NCBI GenBank assembly: GCA_937890745.1
Contig: CALADH010000047.1
Span: 30,640 to 94,639, forward strand
Reading direction: 5' to 3'
Source of the DNA: Scybalocola_A sp900557175
GTDB taxonomy: Bacteria > Bacillota > Clostridia > Lachnospirales > Lachnospiraceae
DNA length: 64,000 nucleotides
Shown here one piece after another: positions 26,824-35,628 of this stretch. Both the position numbers and the translations under genes were made by a program. The stretch's first letter is position 1. The number at the start of each line of letters is the position of its first letter. The notes under the pieces were generated by a model that saw only the letters and a list, made by a program, of their open reading frames with translations, searched no databases and had not been told where the DNA came from.

Positions 26824-28209
26824 ATGTCTGATAAAAAGAACACAAAAATTACAAAATTCAGACGTCCGATGAATATCAACGCCGGAATGATTGTATTTTT
26901 TATTATATTCATTTATCTTGTAATTACAGTAATTATCGCGGCGACAAGGCCGCAGATTTCCATTACGGAAGTAGAGTCCGGAAGCATTACGGACAACAGT
27001 TCATATACCGGTCTTATTTTAAGAGAAGAACAGGTTGTCAATTCACCGGCCGATGGTTACATGAATTATTATATCAATAACGGCGAACGCACAGCAAAGG
27101 ATGAACGTGTATGCATGATTGATACAGCCGGAACATACAGCGGTGCAGCATCGGGGACAGATGTTACTTTCTCGCCCCAGGATTACAGCGAGATTTCAAG
27201 TATTATTTCCCTTTACTCAAATAATTATTCCGGCAGCCGTTTTTCAGATATTTATTCTTTTAAATATAACCTTCAAAATGAGGTTACAGAAATTATAAGC
27301 CGCCAGCACATCAACAGCGCCGGCTCAGATTCTTCATCCATGACGCAGGTTATCGCACCGGCAAGCGGAATTGTTTCTTATTCTTACGACGGACTTGAAG
27401 GACTGACCGCCGATGACGTGACATCAGATATGTTTAATTATACCAGCTATGAAAAAAAACAGCTGACTTCCAGTGAACGTATTGATGCCGGCTCACCGGC
27501 TTTCCGGCTGACAACAAACAACATATGGTCTGTTGTCATTAAGCTTTCTCCGGAACAGGCCGCTGCTTTAAGTCAGACGCTGGAAGAAAATAATACAAAT
27601 GTCAAAGTACGTTTTGTCAAGGATGATATTTCAACATGGGCTACCGGCCGCGTTTTCAGTTCCGGTGACAATATGTATGCCGAGCTTACAATGACACGGT
27701 ATATGATCCGCTATGTTTCTGACCGCTATATTGATATTGAACTGACAACAAGCCAGGCTGAAGGACTTAAAATTCCATCCTCTGCTGTTATCGAAAAAGA
27801 TTTTTATAAAATTCCTGTAGAATATCTTGTTACCGATGATGCGTCAAACGAACAGGGTTTTTACAAAACAACTTATACAGACGGCGGCAGCGCCCAGACC
27901 GAATTTGTCAAGCCGACAATCTATAAACAAGATGATGCATTTTGCTACGTGGACTTAAGCGAATTTAGTCTCGGAGATTATATTGGCAAAGGAACTTCCC
28001 CGAAAGAGCAGTACCGCATCGGTGCAACTGAAAGCTTAAGCGGTGTTTATAACATCAATCAGGGCTATGCCGTATTCCGCCTTATTGATGTTCTTTATAA
28101 AAATGATGACTACTACATTGTTGATACCGGAACTGCCTATGGCATTGCCCTTTATGACCATATCGTCCTTAATGCATCGGCAGTCACCGAGGATGAAATC
28201 ATTTATTAG
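26824..28209 (+). CDS. HlyD-like membrane adaptor in the division cluster
   Basis: A 461-residue protein with one membrane helix near residues 22-43 and a large exported part. The lipoyl/barrel-sandwich-like stretch SITDNSSYTGLILREEQVVNSPADGYMNYY and later EKDFYKIPVEYLV resemble HlyD-type periplasmic adaptors. No exporter ATPase or permease is adjacent; instead it precedes ylmE, sepF, ylmH and divIVA, spaced by 11 bases. The same order occurs in related clostridia, so a role in division or wall assembly is a reasonable inference, with the function unproven. Confidence 0.8.
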   Translation: MSDKKNTKITKFRRPMNINAGMIVFFIIFIYLVITVIIAATRPQISITEVESGSITDNSSYTGLILREEQVVNSPADGYMNYYINNGERTAKDERVCMIDTAGTYSGAASGTDVTFSPQDYSEISSIISLYSNNYSGSRFSDIYSFKYNLQNEVTEIISRQHINSAGSDSSSMTQVIAPASGIVSYSYDGLEGLTADDVTSDMFNYTSYEKKQLTSSERIDAGSPAFRLTTNNIWSVVIKLSPEQAAALSQTLEENNTNVKVRFVKDDISTWATGRVFSSGDNMYAELTMTRYMIRYVSDRYIDIELTTSQAEGLKIPSSAVIEKDFYKIPVEYLVTDDASNEQGFYKTTYTDGGSAQTEFVKPTIYKQDDAFCYVDLSEFSLGDYIGKGTSPKEQYRIGATESLSGVYNINQGYAVFRLIDVLYKNDDYYIVDTGTAYGIALYDHIVLNASAVTEDEIIY

Positions 28210-28220
28210 GAGATAAGTTT

Positions 28221-28913
28221 ATGATTAAAGAAAATATGACTCAGATTCAGAAACAAATTAGCGATGTCTGTCATCGCTGCGGGCGCTCGCCCGAAGACGT
28301 CACCTTAATTGCTATCAGCAAGACAAAGCCGGCCGAAGCTATTCTTGAAGCGATTGAAGGCGGGCAGAAAGACTTTGGTGAAAATAAGGTTCAGGAATTA
28401 TGTGATAAAATTGATGTCATTCCGAACAATGTCCGCTGGCATCTGATCGGGCATCTGCAGACAAACAAAGTGAAATATATTGTCGGCAAAACCTTCCTTA
28501 TCCATTCCGTGGATTCTTTGCGTCTTGCGCAGAAAATACAGGAGGAAGCCGCAAAAAAACAGGCAGATGTTGATATACTGATTCAGGTCAATGTAGCCAA
28601 TGAGGCAACAAAATTCGGACTGACCGTTGAGGAAGCCCCAAAAGTTATTGAAGAAATCGCCAAATTTCCAAATGTGCACATTAAAGGACTGATGACAATT
28701 GCACCTTTTTCAGAGACCGGCGAGCAAAACAGACAATTTTTTCGCAAATTAAAACAATTATCTGTTGACATAAATGACAAAAACATTGATAATGTTAGTA
28801 TGAGCGTCTTATCCATGGGCATGTCACACGATTTCGAGACTGCCATCGAGGAAGGTGCAACTTATGTGCGCGTAGGCACAAGTATTTTTGGTGAAAGATA
28901 TTATAACATTTAG
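28221..28913 (+). CDS. ylmE: YggS-family PLP homeostasis protein (YlmE)
   Basis: A 230-residue PLP-binding protein of the YggS/PROSC family, which buffers pyridoxal phosphate and affects amino-acid and cell-wall precursor balance. The PLP lysine is in LIAISKTKP near residue 36; HLIGHLQTNK, IHSVDSL, LMTIAP and LSMGMSHDFETAIEEGATYVR-type segments are family hallmarks. It occupies its standard place just before sepF. Confidence 0.94.
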   Translation: MIKENMTQIQKQISDVCHRCGRSPEDVTLIAISKTKPAEAILEAIEGGQKDFGENKVQELCDKIDVIPNNVRWHLIGHLQTNKVKYIVGKTFLIHSVDSLRLAQKIQEEAAKKQADVDILIQVNVANEATKFGLTVEEAPKVIEEIAKFPNVHIKGLMTIAPFSETGEQNRQFFRKLKQLSVDINDKNIDNVSMSVLSMGMSHDFETAIEEGATYVRVGTSIFGERYYNI

Positions 28914-28927
28914 AGGAGAGAGTAGTA

Positions 28928-29473
28928 ATGGCAAAGATTTTAAATAAGTTTTTAAATACAATGCGTCTTAATGATGATAATTATGATGACGATTACGATG
29001 ATACATATGATGACGGCTATGATGATGATTATGATGATTACAGTGAGCCTGAACCGGCTTCAAAATCTAAAGCAGCCGCTTCCTCAGCTCCAAAAGAAAA
29101 GTATACAGCAAAAACAACATCTTCGGACAAGAGTAAAATTGTTCCTTTAAAATCAAATGCACGCCCGGTTGATGAAGTCTGCGTTGTAAGACCATCTAAA
29201 TATGAAGATGCACAGGAGATTATCGATATTCTTGCCGCAAGAAAAACCGCTGTTTTAAATCTTGAAGGTTCTGATTACGAGCTTGCACAGCAGATTATTG
29301 ATTTTGTTTCCGGCGGATGTTATGCATTAAAAGGTAATTTCAAAAAAGTTACAAATTATATTTTTATCATTACACCTGAAGCTGTTGAAATCTCCGGCGA
29401 TATCGATCTTCAGGCACTTGGTGCATCGCACACATCCGGAACTGCTTCATCCCAGTTTCAGATGAAAATCTGA
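28928..29473 (+). CDS. sepF: cell division protein SepF
   Basis: A 181-residue SepF, the FtsZ-bundling membrane anchor. A short amphipathic start (MAKILNKFLNTMRL) for membrane binding leads into an Asp/Tyr-rich low-complexity linker (about residues 17-38), an Ala/Ser/Lys segment and the C-terminal SepF domain (VRPSKYEDAQEIIDIL, then AVLNLEGSDYELAQQIIDFVSGG). The acidic linker is longer than in Bacillus. Next to ylmE and ylmH; ylmG (yggT), which usually sits in between, is absent. Confidence 0.95.
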   Translation: MAKILNKFLNTMRLNDDNYDDDYDDTYDDGYDDDYDDYSEPEPASKSKAAASSAPKEKYTAKTTSSDKSKIVPLKSNARPVDEVCVVRPSKYEDAQEIIDILAARKTAVLNLEGSDYELAQQIIDFVSGGCYALKGNFKKVTNYIFIITPEAVEISGDIDLQALGASHTSGTASSQFQMKI

Positions 29474-29480
29474 TTAAATA

Positions 29481-30233
29481 ATGACTAAAGAAGAACAATT
29501 ATTAAACCGTCGGCTCGCTGACTTATGCAGACAGGCCTCAGAAAATTATTATTGTACTTTTTCTGATTTTTTAAATATGAGTGAACAGACACTGTTTTTC
29601 AATATAAAAAACAGTCTGCCGCCTGCCCCTTTTGAACTTTGGGGCGGTTATCCCGATGCCGAACGCCGTATGCTACAGTTTTATCCTGACGGCTTTGACA
29701 AAGAAACATTTCCAATCGTATGTATATGTATCCGGCCTGCAAATCCGAAATTTGCCGATGCACTGACACACCGTGATTTTCTCGGCGCACTCATTAATTT
29801 AGGCATTGACCGAAGTAAACTTGGGGATATTCTTATTGATAACAATACCGCCTATGTCTTTGCCGTTCGCCAGATTGGCGAATACATTGCCGGACTGCTC
29901 ACAAAAGTAAAGCATACAAAGGTTGATGCATTTTTATGTGATGTCCCTGAGACAGCCATCACGCCGCATTTTAAAACAAAGCAATCCACTGTTGCCTCTA
30001 TACGGCTTGACAGCCTGATTGCCGTCGCTTTTAACTTGTCGCGCAGTGCAGCTTCTCGCTATATTGCATCGCAATCTGCATTCATTAACGGACGCCTTAC
30101 CGAAAATGCCAGTGCAGTTTTAAAAGACAACGATATCGTTTCAGTCCGCGGTCTTGGCCGCTTTAAATTTGAAAGTACATCGTTAAAATCAAAGAAAGAT
30201 AAATTTGTTGTGAAAACACATATTTATATTTAG
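29481..30233 (+). CDS. ylmH: YlmH family S4-domain RNA-binding protein
   Basis: A 250-residue YlmH. The C-terminal S4 domain is clear: LDSLIAVAFNLSRSAASRYIASQSAFINGRLTE-type strand-helix pattern ending in DNDIVSVRGLGRFKF. The N-terminal part has the YlmH-specific FWGGYPDAERR-like segment (ELWGGYPDAERRMLQFYP). Work on the Bacillus protein links it to ribosome-associated quality control. It begins 8 bases after sepF and ends 11 bases before divIVA. Confidence 0.92.
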   Translation: MTKEEQLLNRRLADLCRQASENYYCTFSDFLNMSEQTLFFNIKNSLPPAPFELWGGYPDAERRMLQFYPDGFDKETFPIVCICIRPANPKFADALTHRDFLGALINLGIDRSKLGDILIDNNTAYVFAVRQIGEYIAGLLTKVKHTKVDAFLCDVPETAITPHFKTKQSTVASIRLDSLIAVAFNLSRSAASRYIASQSAFINGRLTENASAVLKDNDIVSVRGLGRFKFESTSLKSKKDKFVVKTHIYI

Positions 30234-30244
30234 GAGGTATGACT

Positions 30245-30907
30245 ATGATTACACCGATTGATATTCAGGCAAGAAACTTTAAAACAGGTATGGGTTATTC
30301 CAAAGCAGATGTTGATGCGTTTTTTCAGACGCTGACAACAGATTTTGAAGCTTTATACAGAGAGAATCTTGAATTAAAAGATAAGATTAATATTTTAAAT
30401 GATGGTATTAATCATTATAAAAGTATTGAAAAATCACTGCAAAAAGCGCTTGTCCTTGCTGAACAGACAGCAGAAGATACCATTTCTTCCGCAAAGGCTA
30501 ATGCCACAGTCATTGAGCAGGAAGCTGTTTTAAAAGCACAGTCTATCGTTGCCGATGCCAAAATTGAGCTTGACCATATCCATGCAAAGACAATTGAACT
30601 GATCCAGCAATATGAAAAATACCGCGCGCAATATAAATCACTTGCGAAAGCACAGATGGATCTGCTTGATACACCGGCTTTTAATATCGAAGTTGCATCG
30701 TTGGATGCCTTTACAAAGCTTCAGGAGAATGTTGCCGATAAGGCATCCCAATTAAATATTAATACTGTTTTCCAGCAGCCTGAAGAAAAGAAGGAAACAC
30801 CGGCAGCGGATACAGACGATGATATCGATGAAACCTTTGATACAGATGATATCCAGATTAACGACATTGCAAGCATCTTTGACGATGATGCTGACGATGA
30901 CAAATAA
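30245..30907 (+). CDS. divIVA: cell division initiation protein DivIVA
   Basis: A 220-residue coiled-coil protein that senses negative membrane curvature at poles and septa. The N-terminal membrane-binding domain ITPIDIQARNFKTGMGYSKADVDAFF is highly characteristic; long coiled coil from residue 30 to about 150; acidic Asp-rich tail. The ATG at 30245 lies 7 bases after AGGAGGT; an ATG at 30239 directly abuts the Shine-Dalgarno and is unlikely. Confidence 0.95.
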   Translation: MITPIDIQARNFKTGMGYSKADVDAFFQTLTTDFEALYRENLELKDKINILNDGINHYKSIEKSLQKALVLAEQTAEDTISSAKANATVIEQEAVLKAQSIVADAKIELDHIHAKTIELIQQYEKYRAQYKSLAKAQMDLLDTPAFNIEVASLDAFTKLQENVADKASQLNINTVFQQPEEKKETPAADTDDDIDETFDTDDIQINDIASIFDDDADDDK

Positions 30908-30941
30908 ATTCAATTTTCTATAGAAAATTGAGACGTATATT

Positions 30942-30996
30942 GAATGCCCCAAAATCTTTTGCATACTTTTACTGCCGGGATTTTATGGGGCATTTC
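30942..30996 (+). promoter_or_regulatory. hairpin in the divIVA-aroB gap
   Basis: AATGCCCCA (near 30942) pairs with TGGGGCATT (ending near 30993), extended inward by AAATC/GATTT with a bulge. Preceded by the palindrome CAATTTTCTATAGAAAATTG (about 30911-30930). There is no T tract after it, so it is an attenuator- or processing-type hairpin rather than a clear terminator. Confidence 0.45.
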
Positions 30997-31015
30997 ATTG
31001 TTGGAGGAACAGCTT

Positions 31016-32125
31016 ATGAAAACAATCACCGTTCACGATAATAAGAATCACCCGATTTATGATATTGTATTTTCAAAAGATTACAGCAGCCTTAAGGAAA
31101 CACTGATTTCCCGTAATCTTATTTTTGAAGGCCGGCGTGTCGGCATTGTTTCTGAATCCAATGTTGCACCGCTTTATCTTAACGATGTCTCTGAAATTTT
31201 TTCCGGCTGCGGCGCACAGGTGACATCCTATATCTTTGAAGCAGGAGAGAAGCATAAAAATCTTCAGACTGTACAAAAGCTTTATGAGCATCTTATCTTA
31301 TCTAAATTTGACCGTAAGGACTTACTTGTTGCCCTCGGCGGCGGTGTTACCGGTGATCTGACCGGATTTGGCGCAGCAACCTATTTAAGAGGCATCGACT
31401 TTATCCAGCTTCCGACAAGCCTGCTTTCACAGGTTGACAGCAGCATCGGCGGCAAAACAGGTGTTGATTTTAATGCATACAAAAATATGGTTGGGGCATT
31501 TCATCAGCCAAAGCTTGTCTATATAAATCTCGGTGCATTAAAAACACTTAAAGAACGCGAATATTTATCCGGTATGGGCGAAATCATTAAGCATGGTCTG
31601 ATTAAAGACAGCAGCTATTATGAATGGCTCAAATCAAACGCAGATAAAATTCTTGACCGCGACCTTGACACCCTTGAAACAATGGTTTTTGAAAGCTGTC
31701 AGATTAAGCGCCGGGTTGTCGAAAATGATCCTGAGGAAAAAGGAGAGCGGGCACTTTTAAATTTTGGCCATACTTTAGGCCATGCAATTGAAAAGCTTTC
31801 TGATTTTAAAATGCTTCATGGTGAATGTGTCAGTGCCGGCGCCTGCGCTGCCGCTTATATTTCTTTCAGGCGCGGACTGATTCAAAAATCTGACTATGAA
31901 GATATATGCAATACATTCAGACAGTTTAAACTCCCGACCGTCCTTCACGAAAAAAATATTTTTGCGGACAATATCGTCAATGCAACAAAGCTTGACAAAA
32001 AAATGGAAAACGGGCAAATTAAATTTATTTTGCTGTCACCTTCAGGACATGCTGTCATTGATAAAACAGTCAGTGACAAAGAATTATTTGAGGCGGCAAT
32101 ATCTTTAATGCCGCATACAATATAG
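31016..32125 (+). CDS. aroB: 3-dehydroquinate synthase
   Basis: A 369-residue AroB, converting DAHP to 3-dehydroquinate in the shikimate pathway. NAD and substrate motifs: VALGGGVTGDLTGFGAATYLRGI, PTSLLSQVDSSIGGKTGVD, metal ligands in GEIIKHGLI and LNFGHTLGHAIE. The ATG at 31016 has TGGAGGA seven bases upstream; the open frame back to 30944 crosses the hairpin and is not used. It starts a tight aroB-lspA-rluD unit. Confidence 0.96.
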   Translation: MKTITVHDNKNHPIYDIVFSKDYSSLKETLISRNLIFEGRRVGIVSESNVAPLYLNDVSEIFSGCGAQVTSYIFEAGEKHKNLQTVQKLYEHLILSKFDRKDLLVALGGGVTGDLTGFGAATYLRGIDFIQLPTSLLSQVDSSIGGKTGVDFNAYKNMVGAFHQPKLVYINLGALKTLKEREYLSGMGEIIKHGLIKDSSYYEWLKSNADKILDRDLDTLETMVFESCQIKRRVVENDPEEKGERALLNFGHTLGHAIEKLSDFKMLHGECVSAGACAAAYISFRRGLIQKSDYEDICNTFRQFKLPTVLHEKNIFADNIVNATKLDKKMENGQIKFILLSPSGHAVIDKTVSDKELFEAAISLMPHTI

Positions 32126-32138
32126 GAGAGAAGAAGCT

Positions 32139-32657
32139 ATGAAATATATTAAAGCCATGATTGCAGTTATCATACTGACATTACTTGACCAGCTGACCAA
32201 ATTTCTTGCAGTCACCCATCTGAAGGATGCCCCGGCAATCCCGGTCATCAAAGACGTATTTGAACTCCAATATTTGGAAAACAGAGGTTCCGCTTTTGGC
32301 ATGATGCAAAATCAGCGTGTTTTCTTTATTATAATTACAATCGTTATTGTCGCAGCTTTTGTGTGGATTTATATAAGAACACCGCGCACACGCCGTATGG
32401 TTCCCCTGAATATTCTTTGCGTATTTATTGTTTCAGGCGCACTCGGAAACTTTATCGACCGGCTTTTGCACGGCTATGTTGTCGATTTTTTCTATTTTAA
32501 ACTGATTGATTTTCCGATTTTTAATGTGGCCGATATTTATGTGACATTATCGGCAGCCGCATTGATCATCCTCGGATTATTTTATTATAAAGAGGAAGAT
32601 TTTGACACAATATTTAAAAAGAAAAGCGACAGGAAACATATTCAAAACGAGGTCTGA
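32139..32657 (+). CDS. lspA: lipoprotein signal peptidase
   Basis: A 172-residue type II signal peptidase with four membrane helices. The catalytic Asp residues lie in GALGNFIDRLLHGYVVDFF and FNVADIYVTLS; NRGSAFGMM is the other family block. It cleaves prolipoproteins before the lipid-modified Cys, and would process the DacF-like lipoprotein at 23781. It follows aroB by 13 bases and precedes rluD by 6. Confidence 0.97.
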   Translation: MKYIKAMIAVIILTLLDQLTKFLAVTHLKDAPAIPVIKDVFELQYLENRGSAFGMMQNQRVFFIIITIVIVAAFVWIYIRTPRTRRMVPLNILCVFIVSGALGNFIDRLLHGYVVDFFYFKLIDFPIFNVADIYVTLSAAALIILGLFYYKEEDFDTIFKKKSDRKHIQNEV

Positions 32658-32663
32658 TACTTT

Positions 32664-33596
32664 ATGGAAAATGAAATTTTAGAATTTAATACCGGTGAGG
32701 ACGATAAAGGCATACGCATCGACAAATATTTAAGCACTGCCATGCCTGATAAATCACGTTCCTATATTCAGAAGCTGATTAAAGATGAGGCTGTATTTGC
32801 CGATTTAAAGCCTGTGAAAAGTAACTATAAGATAAATCCTAACCAAACCATAAAAGTATACCTTCCTGAGCCTGTAAGCCTTGATATACAGCCTGAAAAT
32901 ATTCCGTTGGATATTGTTTATGAGGATAATGATGTTATTCTTATAAATAAACCTAAAAATATGGTTGTTCACCCGAGTGCCGGCCATGAAAGCCACACCG
33001 TCGTCAATGCGCTTTTATATCACTGCAAAGATAATCTGTCAACCATCAACGGCGTCATGCGGCCGGGCATTGTTCACCGGATTGACAAAGATACGACCGG
33101 CATCATCATCATATGCAAAAATGATAAGGCGCATCAAAGCCTTGCCGACCAGCTTAAAGTGCATTCCATCACGCGAAAATATCACGCTCTTGTATACAAT
33201 AATTTCACTGAAGATGAAGGATGTGTGAATGCGCCAATTGGCCGTTCACCGCAGGACAGAAAGAAAATGGCTGTCAACTACAAAAATGGCAAAGAGGCTG
33301 TAACACATTACCGCGTACTTGAACGCTTCGGAAAATATACCTATATTGAATGTATGCTTGAAACAGGACGTACACATCAGATTCGTGTCCATATGGCAAG
33401 TATCGGACATCCGCTTGTCGGCGACAGTGTTTACGGACCACAAAAAAGTCCCTTCGGAAACCTTGAAGGTCAGACACTGCATGCCAAAGTATTTGGTTTC
33501 ATTCATCCGTCAACAGGAGAATATATGGAGTTTGAAGCACCTTTACCAAAATATTTTGAAGATTTATTAAAAAAACTCAGGCCGTCAGTAATTTGA
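32664..33596 (+). CDS. rluD: RluA/RluD-family 23S rRNA pseudouridine synthase
   Basis: A 310-residue pseudouridine synthase. N-terminal S4 domain (IRIDKYLSTAMPDKSRSYIQKLI), catalytic motif HRIDKDTTGIIIICK with the essential Asp, and C-terminal ETGRTHQIRVHMASIGHPLVGDSVYG-type block. The lspA-rluD pair is standard in Firmicutes. The stop codon TGA (33594-33596) lies inside the terminator stem. Confidence 0.93.
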   Translation: MENEILEFNTGEDDKGIRIDKYLSTAMPDKSRSYIQKLIKDEAVFADLKPVKSNYKINPNQTIKVYLPEPVSLDIQPENIPLDIVYEDNDVILINKPKNMVVHPSAGHESHTVVNALLYHCKDNLSTINGVMRPGIVHRIDKDTTGIIIICKNDKAHQSLADQLKVHSITRKYHALVYNNFTEDEGCVNAPIGRSPQDRKKMAVNYKNGKEAVTHYRVLERFGKYTYIECMLETGRTHQIRVHMASIGHPLVGDSVYGPQKSPFGNLEGQTLHAKVFGFIHPSTGEYMEFEAPLPKYFEDLLKKLRPSVI

Positions 33597-33606
33597 CGGC
33601 TTTTTT
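33581..33606 (+). terminator. Rho-independent terminator overlapping the rluD stop
   Basis: GCCGTCA (33581-33587) pairs with TGACGGC (33594-33600), followed by six T. The right arm starts with the rluD stop codon. Confidence 0.9.
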
Positions 33607-33607
33607 C

Positions 33608-33636
33608 TTGTCATAAGAAAAAAACTGTGCTATTAT
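33608..33636 (+). promoter_or_regulatory. promoter of the Xer-like recombinase gene
   Basis: TTGTCA (33608-33613), 17 bases, extended TGC-TATTAT (-10 at 33631-33636). It begins within two bases of the rluD terminator T run. The leader of about 110 bases carries GTAAAAG (33695-33701) / CTTTTAC (33714-33720). Confidence 0.75.
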
Positions 33637-33752
33637 AGAATTTATACTAATCTCTGCGTTAAACCTGTATTTGGCGCATAGATTGACTACTCTCGTAAAA
33701 GACCAAAAACAGACTTTTACATGGTTATTTTATTTTTGGAGGTTTTATTTTT

Positions 33753-34832
33753 ATGGCAAATACAAATAACAATAAAGAAACTGCAATGACCTATCAGCAA
33801 CAAATGGCTATTGAATATACACTGCGTCTGCGCGAAGTCCTATCAGAGCTTCCGCCTTTTTGCCGTGATTTTTTCAGAGCCATTGAACCGACAACTTCAC
33901 CGAAAACACGGATTTCTTATGCCTATGATTTAAGAATTTTCTTTAAATTTCTTCTTGAACGAAATCCTCAGTTTAAAGGCATGGCGCTTAAGGATTTTAC
34001 CATCAATGTCCTTGATCAGTTACTTCCTGTAGATATTGAGGAATATCAGGAATATTTAAAAGTTTATGATGCCAATGACAAACTTATCATGAATACAGAA
34101 AAAGGTCTTTCAAGAAAAATGTCATCACTCAGAAGTTTTTACAACTATTATTTCAAGCATCAGCTTATACGAACAAATCCGGCGCTTTTTGTCTCCATGC
34201 CAAAGCTTCATCAAAAAGCTATCATCAAACTTGACATTGACGAGGTTGCCTCACTGCTTGACTATATTGAAAACTGTGGGGATTCGCTGAAAGGTCAGAA
34301 AAAAGCTTACTATGAAAAAACGAAGATCCGTGATCTGGCGATTATCACTCTCCTTTTAGGCACCGGCATCCGTGTATCCGAATGTGTCGGTCTTGATTTA
34401 AATGATATTGATTTCAAAAACAACTCCATCAAAGTTACCCGAAAAGGCGGCAATCAGATGTATGTCTACTTTGGCAGCGAAGTGGAAACGGCGCTCTATG
34501 ACTATCTTGAACAAATAAGAAACCATACTGCCCCGCTCTCCGGCCATGAAAATGCACTCTTTCTTTCTGTTCAAAAAAAAAGAATAAGCGTCCGTGCTGT
34601 TCAGGATTTAGTCCACAAATACGCTTCCGCAGTAACGCCAAATAAGCACATCACACCGCATAAACTGCGAAGCACATATGGTACAAATCTTTACCGGGAA
34701 ACCGGCGATATTTATCTTGTTGCCGATGTTCTCGGTCACAAGGATGTTAATACAACAAAGAAACACTATGCCGATATCGGCGATGAAAAACGCCGTCAGG
34801 CAGCCACTGCCATCCGGCTCCGTGAAGACTAA
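33753..34832 (+). CDS. tyrosine-type site-specific recombinase (XerC/XerD-like)
   Basis: A 359-residue tyrosine recombinase. N-terminal SAM-like core-binding domain (about 30-160) and catalytic domain with all expected residues: Arg in LLGTGIRVSECVG, Lys in VTRKGGNQ, HKLRS (His-x-x-Arg), LGHKDVNTT (His) and the nucleophile Tyr in KKHYAD. It has its own promoter and terminator, sits among housekeeping genes and no attachment sites or phage genes flank it, so a chromosomal Xer role is more likely than a mobile integrase. A dif site was not found by eye in the window. Confidence 0.85.
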   Translation: MANTNNNKETAMTYQQQMAIEYTLRLREVLSELPPFCRDFFRAIEPTTSPKTRISYAYDLRIFFKFLLERNPQFKGMALKDFTINVLDQLLPVDIEEYQEYLKVYDANDKLIMNTEKGLSRKMSSLRSFYNYYFKHQLIRTNPALFVSMPKLHQKAIIKLDIDEVASLLDYIENCGDSLKGQKKAYYEKTKIRDLAIITLLLGTGIRVSECVGLDLNDIDFKNNSIKVTRKGGNQMYVYFGSEVETALYDYLEQIRNHTAPLSGHENALFLSVQKKRISVRAVQDLVHKYASAVTPNKHITPHKLRSTYGTNLYRETGDIYLVADVLGHKDVNTTKKHYADIGDEKRRQAATAIRLRED

Positions 34833-34863
34833 AAAGCTTTAAGCTGCTTTAAGCTTTTTTAGC
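34829..34863 (+). terminator. terminator after the Xer-like gene
   Basis: AAAAGCTTTAA and TTTAAGCTTTT form an imperfect hairpin (one mismatch) just after the stop, ending in a T run. Confidence 0.7.
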
Positions 34864-34973
34864 CTTTCCTTAGACAACCTTTAAAAATCTTAAGAAATTT
34901 TTTTAGCTGTTTTTTAAAATTTTAGTGTATCTTCTTATACATAGCAAAACACTTACTACAGGAGGATGCACTT

Positions 34974-35579
34974 ATGGAGAAGCAAAAAAATCAACCAAAC
35001 TATATTTCAATGATTACTGCTGTGACAACAGCAGCTACAATACTTGCAGCCGTAATCTTTGCCGTCTACGGCTTCCGACACGGTATATTTGAAAGCCAGC
35101 AGTCCCTTGAAGCCTTTATTGCAAAAGCCGGCATCGCAGGCCCGCTTATCTTTATGTTTATACAAGCCATTCAGGTTGTCATACCGATACTTCCCGGCTT
35201 TGTCACATGTATCGCAGGCGCTGTTGTCTTCGGACCTTTAATGGGCTTTATCTACAGCTACACAGGCATGTGCATCGGCTCTTTACTTGCTTTTTATATT
35301 TCAAGAAAATATGGTACGTCCTTTGTTAAAAAGCTTGTAAAACCGCAAACCTACGATAAATATATTTTATGGCTTGAAAAAGGAAAGAAATTTGATATTC
35401 TGTTTTTACTTGCCATCTTTCTTCCGGCTGCACCCGATGATGTCTTATGTTTTATTGCAGGACTGACACGTATGACATGGAAAAAATTCACAGTAATCAT
35501 CCTTCTCGGAAAACCTTTTGTCATTGCCCTATACAGCCTTGCAACAGCCGGCGTTTTAAATCTTCCGGGAATCATATAA
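34974..35579 (+). CDS. TVP38/TMEM64 family (VTT domain) membrane protein
   Basis: A 201-residue membrane protein with about five hydrophobic segments. The VTT/DedA-like signature is IQVVIPILPGFVTCIAGAVVFGPLMGFIYSYTGMCIGSLLAFYISRKYG in outline: a re-entrant-type Pro-Gly motif (IPILPGF) near residue 68 and ISRKYG near 112. Family members are linked to phospholipid or undecaprenyl-phosphate flipping, but the substrate here is unknown. AGGAGG lies 7 bases upstream; it is a single-gene unit. Confidence 0.88.
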   Translation: MEKQKNQPNYISMITAVTTAATILAAVIFAVYGFRHGIFESQQSLEAFIAKAGIAGPLIFMFIQAIQVVIPILPGFVTCIAGAVVFGPLMGFIYSYTGMCIGSLLAFYISRKYGTSFVKKLVKPQTYDKYILWLEKGKKFDILFLLAIFLPAAPDDVLCFIAGLTRMTWKKFTVIILLGKPFVIALYSLATAGVLNLPGII

Positions 35580-35628
35580 TAGTTCATCTGAAAATTCCGG
35601 ACTTTATTGCAGATTAGAAAAATTATGG

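Noticed and set aside
33753..34832. Prophage or integrative element integrase
   Set aside because: Core genes on both sides, no tRNA, no direct repeats and no other phage or conjugation genes; a chromosomal Xer role fits better.
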